NCBI GenBank assembly: GCA_937920235.1
Contig: CALGUK010000033.1
Coordinates: forward strand, 124,001 to 188,000
Length of the DNA stretch: 64,000 nt
Origin: an uncultured Clostridia bacterium
Lineage (GTDB): Bacteria; Bacillota; Clostridia; Oscillospirales; Acutalibacteraceae
Reading direction: 5' to 3'
How positions within the stretch are numbered: position 1 is the stretch's first letter; each line of letters begins with the position of its first letter. Under the pieces are notes generated by a model. The model searched no databases and was not told the DNA's origin. It worked only from the letters and a program-made list of their open reading frames with translations. Position numbers and translations under genes: made by a program. Positions 8,092 through 15,872 of the stretch are shown piece by piece.

Positions 8092-8817
8092 ATGAAAAAA
8101 ATAATTTCCATACTGTTGATTATTTCTATGCTGATACCGTCATTTTCCGTTATGTCATTTGCTGAGGATCCTGTTCATCTTTCTATGAGTGATGAAACAG
8201 TGTATGCCGGAGACGAATTTACACTTAATCTTTTTATCAGCGATAATTCCAAGGTGAGCGGTGCTGTTATAGATATTGCTTACGACGATGATTATTTTCA
8301 ATTTGTTTCGGCCAAGGAAGGTGCTATTCTTGATGCCGATGCAAATATAAGCATTAAAAATTTTAACAAAGATAATTCTTATGTAAGATTAACATATCTT
8401 TCTTCGTCCTCTTCAATCTTATCCTCCGGAATTCTCCTCAGTGTGACATTTTCTGTAAAAGAAGATGCCGAAGGAGAAAGTGAACTGAAAATTTCGATTC
8501 CGAATCCCGGAGATTTTATTTCATCAGATCTTACAAAAATTCCGTATACCATAAAGAACTCTAAGGTTACTGTTATAAGGAATTCAAATTTTGTTGACGA
8601 TTTGACGGAGGAACAGAGTTCCGACGAAATTCCCGATGAGGTGGACAACGGACAGACAGATACCGATGAAGAAGCGGAATCATCTGTTCAGACCGAAAAT
8701 GAAAAGGATACGAATAAGAAAAATGATAAGGGTATGATTATTATTGCAGCTATGCTTATGGCAGGAATTGCAATGGTTGCGGTAGGTCTTGTATTTATTT
8801 TCAAAAAGAAAAAGTAA
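8092..8817 (+). CDS. Membrane-anchored protein with a cohesin-like domain
   Basis: 241 residues from the ATG at 8092, which has GGTGA seven bases upstream; the in-frame TTG at 8080 overlaps that site. A signal peptide ends around FAED. Residues about 28-165 look like a cohesin: VYAGDEFTLNLFISDNSKVSGA opening, then YDDDYFQFVSAKEG and ILLSVTFSVKEDAEGESEL. An acidic Ser/Glu-rich linker (residues 170-210) leads to one C-terminal helix and a KKKK stop-transfer tail. Cohesins bind dockerin modules of other secreted proteins. With one domain and a membrane anchor, it could display one partner on the cell surface. A related beta-sandwich family is the alternative. Confidence 0.65.
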   Translation: MKKIISILLIISMLIPSFSVMSFAEDPVHLSMSDETVYAGDEFTLNLFISDNSKVSGAVIDIAYDDDYFQFVSAKEGAILDADANISIKNFNKDNSYVRLTYLSSSSSILSSGILLSVTFSVKEDAEGESELKISIPNPGDFISSDLTKIPYTIKNSKVTVIRNSNFVDDLTEEQSSDEIPDEVDNGQTDTDEEAESSVQTENEKDTNKKNDKGMIIIAAMLMAGIAMVAVGLVFIFKKKK

Positions 8818-8821
8818 AAAA

Positions 8822-8846
8822 ACAGGCAGTTCATTGAACTGCCTGT
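8822..8846. terminator. Bidirectional hairpin terminator
   Basis: ACAGGCAGTTCA (8822-8833) pairs with TGAACTGCCTGT (8835-8846), with A-tract before and T-rich bases after. It separates the convergent cohesin-like and flavoprotein genes. Confidence 0.85.
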
Positions 8847-8850
8847 CATT

Positions 8851-9459
8851 TTATGTTATCGGTTCAAAATCATCAGCTCCGTGCTTACACAGAGGACATA
8901 TAAAATCTTTGGGTAATTCTTCTCCTTCATAAATATATCCGCAAATTTTACATACATAACCTTTTTTCTTTTTTACTTCAGGTTTAGGTTTGATATAGTC
9001 AAAATAGTATTGATATGTTACCGACGGAACATCAGAGAGCGTTTCAGCCTCTGTTACGTCAGAAATAAATAAAAGGTGAGTACCGCAGTCCACAATTTCT
9101 TTTACCGAACAGGAAATATATGCATTTGTGCCTTCACAGATAAAATATGTTCCGTTTTCAGTTCTGTAATGGTCGCTGTAACCTGTGAATTTATCGGTGT
9201 CTCTGCCGCTTGAGAAACCGAATCTTTTTATCATATCAAAAGTGACTTCCTCTGATAAAACCGAAACAGTAAACTTCTTTGTGCGTTCAATCATCCCACA
9301 GGTATAATTATTTTTATTAACTGCTATCGTGATTCTTTTCGGCGAATCGGTAACCTGAGTAACGGTATTGATTATACAACCGTTATCCTTACCGCTTTCT
9401 GTTGCACTAAGAATAAATAATCCGTAGCTTAATTTGAACATTGCTTCATTTCTTATCAT
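8851..9459 (-). CDS. Flavin reductase domain fused to rubredoxin
   Basis: About 202 residues from the ATG at 9459 (MIRNEAMFKLSYGLF), the point where family similarity begins; the upstream extension from 9516 is Lys/Arg/Asn-rich and unlikely. Residues 1-150 match the FMN-binding flavin reductase-like split barrel (LSYGLFILSATESG, GCIINTVTQV, TVSVLSEE). Residues about 160-202 are a rubredoxin: YVCKICGYIYEGE and CPLCKHGADDFEPI give the four iron-binding cysteines. Such fusions are thought to pass electrons in oxygen or peroxide detoxification in anaerobes, similar to the 'high molecular weight rubredoxin' proteins. The gene is single and leftward. Confidence 0.88.
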   Translation of the reverse strand: MIRNEAMFKLSYGLFILSATESGKDNGCIINTVTQVTDSPKRITIAVNKNNYTCGMIERTKKFTVSVLSEEVTFDMIKRFGFSSGRDTDKFTGYSDHYRTENGTYFICEGTNAYISCSVKEIVDCGTHLLFISDVTEAETLSDVPSVTYQYYFDYIKPKPEVKKKKGYVCKICGYIYEGEELPKDFICPLCKHGADDFEPIT

Positions 9460-9545
9460 AATATCATCTCGCTTTCTTTTTTTATTATTATAACACATTA
9501 TATGTTTATTGTGCAATGTTTATATTCGACAATAATAATTTCAGA

Positions 9546-9574
9546 TTGACAAAATCTGCAGTTTATGGTATCTT
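9546..9574 (+). promoter_or_regulatory. Sigma-A promoter of the antiporter gene
   Basis: TTGACA (9546-9551), 17-base spacer, TATCTT (9569-9574), upstream of the NhaC-family gene. Confidence 0.7.
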
Positions 9575-9636
9575 TTTTACGTATTTATTGATTTGTATGT
9601 TTATGCGTAAATATACATAAAAGGAGATGTAAAAAA

Positions 9637-11424
9637 ATGAAAAGAAAAACAAGTATGAAAACTGTTGTTGCCATAGCGGTTGCAATTTTACTTGTTATGT
9701 GCACAATTGTTTTTGCATTTGCTTCTGACGGTGAATCAGTTGCAGCAAAAATGATTGATTGCTCAAAATGCGAAGGTGTCGGAGTTCTTTCAGTTTGTGA
9801 AAGCTGTGAGGGAACAGACATCATCTGCGCAGATTGTTCTGCCGCCGCAAATGTATGCGGAGAATGTGGCGGAACAGGTAAGGTGGAAGCACCCACAAAG
9901 TTCTACTCAAGTATGTGGTCTTTACTTCCTCCGATAATTGCAATTGTTCTTGCTCTTATCACTAAAGAGGTTTATTCTTCTTTATTTGTCGGTATTGTTG
10001 TCGGCGGTTTACTCTATGCCGAGGGCAATTTTGAGGGAACAATTACACATGTTTTCAGCGACGGATTTGTTGCAAATGTTGCCGATTCCTATAATATGGG
10101 TATAATTATTTTCCTCATTGTTCTCGGTGCAATGGTTGCAATGATGAACAAAGCAGGCGGATCGGCCGCTTTCGGACGCTGGGCAAAGAAGCATATTAAG
10201 TCAAGAGTCGGAGCACAGCTTGCAACTGTTCTTTTCGGTTGTATGATCTTCATCGACGACTACTTTAATTGTCTAACAGTCGGTTCTGTTATGAGACCTG
10301 TTACGGACAGCCATAATGTATCACGAGCAAAGCTTGCATATCTTATTGATGCAACAGCAGCACCTGTCTGCATTATTGCTCCTGTATCATCCTGGGCTGC
10401 AGCGGTTGCAGGCTTCGTTGCAGAAGAAGAGGTAAGCGGCTTCCAACTTTTCCTCAACGCTATCCCGTATAACTTCTATGCTATTCTTACAATCGTTATG
10501 ATGGTTGTCATCACAGTTATGAAGTTTGATTACGGTAAGATGAGAATTCACGAACAAAATGCTCTTAACGGTGACCTTTTCACAAGTGATGAGGAGTCCT
10601 TCAAAGAATCTTCTGATTCAAATGCTAATCCGAAGGGCAGAGTCTTCGATCTTATCATTCCTGTTGTGATTCTTATTATTGCTTGCGTAATCGGTTTGAT
10701 TTATTCAGGCGGATTCTTTGACTCAACAAGCTCATCATACAAGAACATTGTTGATGCATTCTCCGGTGCCGATGCATCAGTAGGTCTCCTTTACGGTTCA
10801 TTCTGCACGCTTATTATTACGGTTATATACTTTATGATTCGCAGAGTAGTTTCATTTAAGGATTGTATGGCTTCCATCCCTGAAGGCTTTAAGGCAATGG
10901 TTCCTGCAATTATGATTCTTGCTTGCGCTTGGACTCTTAAAGCAATGACAGACAGCCTTGGTGCAAAAGAATTTATTGCCGGTATCGTTGAGTCAACTGC
11001 AGGATCATTTGAAAAATTCCTTCCTGCTGTTATCTTCCTTATTGCAATCGGTCTTTCCTTTGCAACAGGTACTTCATGGGGAACATTCGGTATTCTTATT
11101 CCTCTTGTTCTTAATGTATTCCCGTATAGCAGTGGTCCAATTTCGGTTATTGCTATTTCTGCTTGTATGGCTGGTGCTGTCTGCGGTGACCACTGTTCAC
11201 CGATTTCTGATACAACAATTATGGCAAGTGCTGGCAGTCAGAGTAACCACATAAACCACGTTTCAACTCAGTTGCCTTATGCTATGACTGTTGCAGGTGT
11301 ATCGTTTGTCACATACATAATTGCCGGATTTGTTCAGAATGCATTTATTTCCCTTCTGATAGGTATTGCTCTTATGGTTGGAACATTACTTGTTATTAAG
11401 GCAGTTGTCAAGAAAAAAGCATAA
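9637..11424 (+). CDS. NhaC-family Na+/H+ antiporter with N-terminal DnaJ-like cysteine module
   Basis: 595 residues. Residues 8-30 form a signal-like helix. Residues 42-81 then carry four CxxC pairs (C42/45, C54/57, C64/67, C74/77); the first and last read CSKCEGVG and CGECGGTG, the CxxCxGxG pattern of the DnaJ zinc-finger. From residue 88 on, about 12 membrane helices match the NhaC/YheL-type antiporter family, with the conserved GCMIFIDDYFNCLTVGSVMRPVTD block, SSWAA and GDHCSPISDTTI near the end. Such carriers exchange Na+ (or an amino acid, as in malate/lactate or methionine types) against H+. A GGAGATG ribosome site precedes the ATG. The gene is monocistronic. Confidence 0.88.
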   Translation: MKRKTSMKTVVAIAVAILLVMCTIVFAFASDGESVAAKMIDCSKCEGVGVLSVCESCEGTDIICADCSAAANVCGECGGTGKVEAPTKFYSSMWSLLPPIIAIVLALITKEVYSSLFVGIVVGGLLYAEGNFEGTITHVFSDGFVANVADSYNMGIIIFLIVLGAMVAMMNKAGGSAAFGRWAKKHIKSRVGAQLATVLFGCMIFIDDYFNCLTVGSVMRPVTDSHNVSRAKLAYLIDATAAPVCIIAPVSSWAAAVAGFVAEEEVSGFQLFLNAIPYNFYAILTIVMMVVITVMKFDYGKMRIHEQNALNGDLFTSDEESFKESSDSNANPKGRVFDLIIPVVILIIACVIGLIYSGGFFDSTSSSYKNIVDAFSGADASVGLLYGSFCTLIITVIYFMIRRVVSFKDCMASIPEGFKAMVPAIMILACAWTLKAMTDSLGAKEFIAGIVESTAGSFEKFLPAVIFLIAIGLSFATGTSWGTFGILIPLVLNVFPYSSGPISVIAISACMAGAVCGDHCSPISDTTIMASAGSQSNHINHVSTQLPYAMTVAGVSFVTYIIAGFVQNAFISLLIGIALMVGTLLVIKAVVKKKA

Positions 11425-11444
11425 TATTTAATAATATTCATTGA

Positions 11445-11475
11445 AAACACCCTGTCCAATGTGGATAGGGTGTTT
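11445..11475 (+). terminator. Intrinsic terminator of the antiporter gene
   Basis: AAACACCCTGTCC (11445-11457) pairs with GGATAGGGTGTTT (11463-11475) around a five-base loop, followed by CTTTTGC. Confidence 0.85.
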
Positions 11476-11567
11476 CTTTTGCATTAAATGGCTTTAAAAT
11501 CAATTTTATGAATATAATGGGGAAAGATTGCTTATACAACTGAAGGCGCTTTTAAGGCTAAAATAAA

Positions 11568-11589
11568 GGGCTATCTTTTAAGATAGCCC
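11568..11589 (-). terminator. Intrinsic terminator of the cytidylate kinase-like gene
   Basis: GGGCTATCTT (11568-11577) pairs with AAGATAGCCC (11580-11589). Read on the minus strand, it follows the stop at 11596 and is followed by TTTATTTT. Confidence 0.8.
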
Positions 11590-11595
11590 TCAGTT

Positions 11596-12225
11596 TTATT
11601 TTTTGACATTTTTTAGAACATCAATATACGCTTTAATCGCTTCTACACAACCGTCAAATCCTAAATCGGAACTGTTAAGGCACAAATCGTAGTTGCGCGC
11701 ATTATCCCATTCACGACAAGTATAATAGCGATAGTATTCGCTTCGATGCTTATCAATTTTACGGATTTTTTTATCAGCATCTTTTTCGCTGATTGAAAAC
11801 ATATCCATAACGGTTTCAACACACGATTGATGCGGCGCCCAGATGAATACCTTAATTACATTTTCGTTATCCTTCAATATATAATCAGCACATCTGCCTA
11901 CAATAACACAGGATTCTTTTTCTGCAAGTGTTTTTATGATTTTTGCCTGGTAGTTAAAAAGATTTTCCTTGGATGTAAACTTACTGTCCTCAGGCGGAAT
12001 AACACTTCCGCTGTATTTGTGTGTTGACGGATCAAATAAGCCTTTGTTTACATCTTCATCATGCTTTTGAAAAAGACCAAGATTAATACCGCTGTCGTCT
12101 GATGCCATATAAAGAATTTCGCGGTCATAGAAAGGAATGTTAAGTTCTTTTGCAAGCTTTTTGCCTACAGTTTTACCGCCGCTGCCGTATCCGCGCGCAA
12201 TAGTAATAACAATTTTTTTATCCAT
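11596..12225 (-). CDS. Cytidylate kinase-like P-loop protein (PF13189)
   Basis: 209 residues. The N-terminus ITIARGYGSGGKTVGKKLAKELNIPFYDREIL has the P-loop (GSGGKTVG) and the YDREIL motif of the AAA 'cytidylate kinase-like' family. Further conserved pieces are SCVIVGRCADYIL and a KIDKHRSEYYRYYTCREW block, which corresponds to the lid/base region. This family is distinct from Cmk itself, and its substrate is not established; a nucleotide phosphoryl-transfer role is inferred. The start has AGGTGGT upstream. It is a single gene or first of its own transcript, ending in a strong hairpin. Confidence 0.85.
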   Translation of the reverse strand: MDKKIVITIARGYGSGGKTVGKKLAKELNIPFYDREILYMASDDSGINLGLFQKHDEDVNKGLFDPSTHKYSGSVIPPEDSKFTSKENLFNYQAKIIKTLAEKESCVIVGRCADYILKDNENVIKVFIWAPHQSCVETVMDMFSISEKDADKKIRKIDKHRSEYYRYYTCREWDNARNYDLCLNSSDLGFDGCVEAIKAYIDVLKNVKK

Positions 12226-12245
12226 AATTTGACCACCTTTCAGTA

Positions 12246-12959
12246 TTATTCACTCAGATATGCTCTTTTTACAGATTCATCGTTTAAAAGATCCTGTGCA
12301 TTTCCCGAAAGAACAATATTACCGGTTTCGAGAACATAAGCTCTGTCTGCAATTGACAATGCCTTTTTAGCATTCTGTTCGACAAGAAGAACGGTTGTTC
12401 CGTTTTCATTGATTGCCTCTATTATGTCAAAAATTTCAGACACAAGAAGGGGAGAAAGACCCATGGAAGGCTCATCCATTAAAATGAAGTCCGGTTTTGA
12501 CATAAGCGCTCTGCCCATTGCAAGCATCTGCTGTTCACCGCCGGAAAGAGTTCCTGCAATTTGATTTTTACGTTCTTCAAGTCGAGGGAATCTCTCATAT
12601 ACATACTTGAGTGTTTCTTCAATTTCGTCTTTGTCCTTGCGTGTGAAAGCACCTAATTTTATATTATCAAGAACAGAAAGCTGTTGGAAAATTCTTCTTC
12701 CCTCGGGAACGTGAGCCATGCCCATTGTTACAATTTTATGAGCAGGTGTTTTTGTGATATCGTTTTCGTTGAATGTGATACTGCCTGATTTAGGTTTTAA
12801 AAGACCTGTTATTGTGTGAAGTGTTGTTGTTTTACCGGCACCGTTTGCACCGATAAGAGCAACAATTTCACCTTTATTTACTTCAAACGAAATACCTTTT
12901 AAGGCCTTTATCATTCCGTAATAAACTTCGATATTATCAACTTTTAAAAGTGGTGCCAT
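12246..12959 (-). CDS. livF: Branched-chain amino acid ABC importer, ATPase LivF
   Basis: 237 residues with Walker A GANGAGKTTT, signature LSGGEQQMLAMGRALM, Walker B FILMDEPSMGLSP and the switch region LLVEQNAKKAL, all characteristic of LivF. GMAHVPEGRRIF is a LivF marker. It pairs with LivG to power import of leucine, isoleucine and valine through LivH/LivM. It is the last gene of livHMGF, 17 bases after livG, with an AAGGAGG site that lies inside that gap. Confidence 0.95.
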   Translation of the reverse strand: MAPLLKVDNIEVYYGMIKALKGISFEVNKGEIVALIGANGAGKTTTLHTITGLLKPKSGSITFNENDITKTPAHKIVTMGMAHVPEGRRIFQQLSVLDNIKLGAFTRKDKDEIEETLKYVYERFPRLEERKNQIAGTLSGGEQQMLAMGRALMSKPDFILMDEPSMGLSPLLVSEIFDIIEAINENGTTVLLVEQNAKKALSIADRAYVLETGNIVLSGNAQDLLNDESVKRAYLSE

Positions 12960-12976
12960 AGCAGAATATTTCCTCC

Positions 12977-13735
12977 TTAATCACCTAAATATGCCTTAAT
13001 AACCTCTGGATTATTGAGCACTTCGTTGGTTTTGCCCTGTGCAAGCTCCTGTCCGAAATTAAGAACGGTTACTTCCTCGCAAATTCCGCTGACAAGTTTC
13101 ATATCATGTTCAATGAGGAGAATTGTCATATCAAATTCATCGCGGACAAATCTGATTGTATCCATAAGTTCCTGCGTTTCACTCGGATTCATACCGGCTG
13201 CAGGTTCATCAAGTAATAACAACTTGGGATTTGTGGCAAGAGCACGAGCGATTTCAAGTTTTCTTTGCTTACCGTAGGGAAGATTGTCTGCCAGGGTTGA
13301 GGCTTCACTATCAAGATCAAAAACCTTAAGCAATTCCATTGCTTTCTCGTTCATCTTTTTTTCTGATGTGAAGAAGCGGGGGAGACGTAAAACACCTTCG
13401 ACGGTAGAATATCTCATCTGATTATGAAGACCAACCTTTACATTGTCAAGAACCGTGAGTTCTTTGAACAGGCGTATATTCTGGAAAGTTCTTGCAATAC
13501 CGCAACGGTTAATTTCTATTGTTTTTTTACCTGTAATGTTTACACCATCAAGTAAGATCGCACCCGATGTAGGTTTATATACACCGGTAAGGAGATTAAA
13601 AACAGTTGTTTTACCTGCTCCGTTAGGACCAATAAGACCGTAGAGCATACCTTTTTCAATTTTTACATTAAATTCATCAACGGCACGAAGACCACCGAAA
13701 GAAATTGAAAGGTTTTTTACCTCAAGCAATGCCAT
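12977..13735 (-). CDS. livG: Branched-chain amino acid ABC importer, ATPase LivG
   Basis: 252 residues with Walker A GPNGAGKTT, GIARTFQNIRLF (the LivG Q-loop form), signature LPYGKQRKLEIARALA and Walker B LLLLDEPAAGMNPSE followed by LLIEHDM. The atypical PYGxQR signature is normal for LivG. The start codon overlaps the livM stop as TAATG, indicating translational coupling. It hydrolyses ATP with LivF. Confidence 0.95.
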   Translation of the reverse strand: MALLEVKNLSISFGGLRAVDEFNVKIEKGMLYGLIGPNGAGKTTVFNLLTGVYKPTSGAILLDGVNITGKKTIEINRCGIARTFQNIRLFKELTVLDNVKVGLHNQMRYSTVEGVLRLPRFFTSEKKMNEKAMELLKVFDLDSEASTLADNLPYGKQRKLEIARALATNPKLLLLDEPAAGMNPSETQELMDTIRFVRDEFDMTILLIEHDMKLVSGICEEVTVLNFGQELAQGKTNEVLNNPEVIKAYLGD

Positions 13736-14817
13736 TATTTAACCTCTCCTTTCTTTTCTTTAACAACAAGTCCTTTAAGCTTATTAAGATATGAACCTGT
13801 TTTTGCCTTAATTGTTTCATTTGAAGTAACGATCATCATTGCAATAAGAATTACTGCGTAGAAAAGCATTCTGTAATTACCGATTGTCTCTCTGAGAAGC
13901 TCGGGGATAAGTGTAAGTACAACCGCAGCAATAACGCTTCCGCGAATTGAACCGATACCGCCGAGAACAACAAAGACGAGAATAAGAATTGACATATTGT
14001 AGTCAAATTTAGATGCCTGGAGAGTAGAGAAATTATGCGAATAAATTACACCGGCAACGCCTGCAATAAAAGCAGTCAATGCAAATGTGATAAGCTTATA
14101 TTTTGTAATATTGATACCAATGGATTCGGCAGCAATTCTGTTATCACGAATTGACATAACTGCACGGCCGGTACGTGAATCAGTAAAGTTATATGCAACA
14201 ATAACTGTTAAAAACAGAATAATAAAAGCAATAATAAAGTTTGAATCTTTAGGAGTGCCGTTAATACCCAACGCACCGTTGATAAACATTTCACCGTCAG
14301 CTGCCATATTCATATCACTGACGCTTTTGAGCGAAATGTGAAAGCCATCAGCATCTCTTCCGAGATAGATTGATGCACATATATTTTTTATAATTTCTCC
14401 GAATGCGAGCGTAACAATAGCGAGGTAGTCACCGCGGAGTCTAAGAACGGGAATTCCGATAAGAATTCCGAAAATTGCAGCACAGAGACCGCCAAGGAGC
14501 AATGATAAAGGGAATCTGATAACAGCTTCAGGGATTGCTTCTGCCATGAGATTTGAAAACAGAGCGCCCGAATAAGCACCGATACACATAAATCCCGCTT
14601 GACCGAGGCTCAATTCACCGAGAATACCAACGGTAAGATTAAGGGAAACAGCAAGAATTGCATATACACAAAGAGGAACAAGAAGATCCTGCATCATATA
14701 TGACATTCCGCCGTTGGCAAGCATAATCTGAACAATTACAAATGCAGCAATAAGTATAATATATGTGATTAAACTCGTTTTTGTGTTGGGTTTAATCGAC
14801 TTAGAATTTCGTTTCAT
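13735..14817 (-). CDS. livM: Branched-chain amino acid ABC importer, permease LivM
   Basis: 360 residues with about nine or ten membrane helices. The block LTVGILGELSLGQAGFMCIGAY and the loop RDNRIAAESIGINITKYK are diagnostic for LivM permeases; the end LVFVVLGGIGSIRGSVIAAV is also conserved. It forms the channel with LivH. The TAA overlaps the livG ATG by one base. The gene starts 22 bases after livH. Confidence 0.94.
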   Translation of the reverse strand: MKRNSKSIKPNTKTSLITYIILIAAFVIVQIMLANGGMSYMMQDLLVPLCVYAILAVSLNLTVGILGELSLGQAGFMCIGAYSGALFSNLMAEAIPEAVIRFPLSLLLGGLCAAIFGILIGIPVLRLRGDYLAIVTLAFGEIIKNICASIYLGRDADGFHISLKSVSDMNMAADGEMFINGALGINGTPKDSNFIIAFIILFLTVIVAYNFTDSRTGRAVMSIRDNRIAAESIGINITKYKLITFALTAFIAGVAGVIYSHNFSTLQASKFDYNMSILILVFVVLGGIGSIRGSVIAAVVLTLIPELLRETIGNYRMLFYAVILIAMMIVTSNETIKAKTGSYLNKLKGLVVKEKKGEVK

Positions 14818-14839
14818 AAGTTTTTTCTCCCTTCACAAA

Positions 14840-15721
14840 TTAAACCTTTTCACTTATCTTCTTACCGAGGATACCTGTCGGCTTGAACATAAGAATAAGA
14901 ATAAGAACACCGAAAACAATTGCATCAGCAAGCTGAGATGAAATATATGCTCTGCCGAGAATTTCAATAACTCCGATGAGAATACCGCCGATCATAGCAC
15001 CCGGGATAGATCCGATTCCGCCGAAAACAGCTGCAGTGAAAGCTTTGATACCGGGCATTGCACCTGTTGTGTTTGAAAGAATGGGGTAAGCAGAACAATA
15101 AAGAGCACCTGCAACAGCGGCAAGTGCCGAACCGATTGCAAAAGTAATTGATATTGTTTTATTAACATTTATACCCATCAGCTGTGCAGCGCCTTTATCC
15201 TCAGAAACAGCAAGCATTGCTCTGCCGGTTTTTGTTTTCTTGATAAATAAAGAAAGTCCGATAACGATAAGGAATGATACAACAATTGCTGCGGATGTTT
15301 CTCCGGAAATGACAACTTGACCGTTAAAAAGCTTGATAGCTGGAATTTCAACTACTGAAGTAAAATTAACCGGATTTGCACCGAATATGACCAGTGCAAT
15401 GTTCTGTAAGAAATAGCTGACACCGATTGCCGTGATAAGAACTGCAAGTGAGGTTGCCTGGCGAAGCGGTTTGTATGCAATTTTTTCAATTGTAATACCG
15501 AGTACGGTACAAGCCACCATTGCAATAACAACAGAAAGCAGAGGATGGATACCTGCTTGAGAAACCGCAATGTAAACCACATAACCTCCGATCATAATAA
15601 CGTCGCCATGAGCAAAGTTAAGCATTTTGGCAATACCGTAAACCATAGTATAGCCGAGAGCAATAACAGCATAAATACTGCCAAGGCTGATACCGTTGAT
15701 AAGGTTACTCAAAAAACCCAT
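14840..15721 (-). CDS. livH: Branched-chain amino acid ABC importer, permease LivH
   Basis: 293 residues, about eight membrane helices. GYTMVYGIAKMLNFAHGDVIMIGGY at the N-terminus and DKGAAQLMGINVNKTISITFAIGSALAAVAG later are the LivH signatures, as is FTAAVFGGIGSIPGAMIGG. It begins the livHMGF transcript. The upstream 150 bases hold a hairpin and an own promoter, so this part can be transcribed both from the livJ promoter by read-through and independently. Confidence 0.95.
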   Translation of the reverse strand: MGFLSNLINGISLGSIYAVIALGYTMVYGIAKMLNFAHGDVIMIGGYVVYIAVSQAGIHPLLSVVIAMVACTVLGITIEKIAYKPLRQATSLAVLITAIGVSYFLQNIALVIFGANPVNFTSVVEIPAIKLFNGQVVISGETSAAIVVSFLIVIGLSLFIKKTKTGRAMLAVSEDKGAAQLMGINVNKTISITFAIGSALAAVAGALYCSAYPILSNTTGAMPGIKAFTAAVFGGIGSIPGAMIGGILIGVIEILGRAYISSQLADAIVFGVLILILMFKPTGILGKKISEKV

Positions 15722-15779
15722 TATATAACATCCTTCCGTGAATATGCGGTATAAAACACCACATTAAATAAATCATCAT

Positions 15780-15809
15780 ATTATAACATATTATAAGAGG
15801 AAAAAGCAA
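15780..15809 (-). promoter_or_regulatory. Internal promoter before livH
   Basis: Read on the minus strand: TTGCTT (15804-15809), 18-base spacer, TATAAT (15780-15785), about 60 bases before the livH start. Confidence 0.55.
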
Positions 15810-15821
15810 TACAAAAGTAAT

Positions 15822-15859
15822 AAAAATACCGACAGTAAACATTTACTGTCGGTATTTTT
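15822..15859 (-). terminator. Hairpin between livJ and livHMGF (attenuator-like)
   Basis: A near-perfect 18-base stem: AAAAATACCGACAGTAAA (15822-15839) pairs with TTTACTGTCGGTATTTTT (15842-15859). It follows the livJ stop on the minus strand, so most transcripts should stop here and livJ mRNA should exceed that of the transporter genes. Confidence 0.8.
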
Positions 15860-15872
15860 TTTAAAAGTCAGA

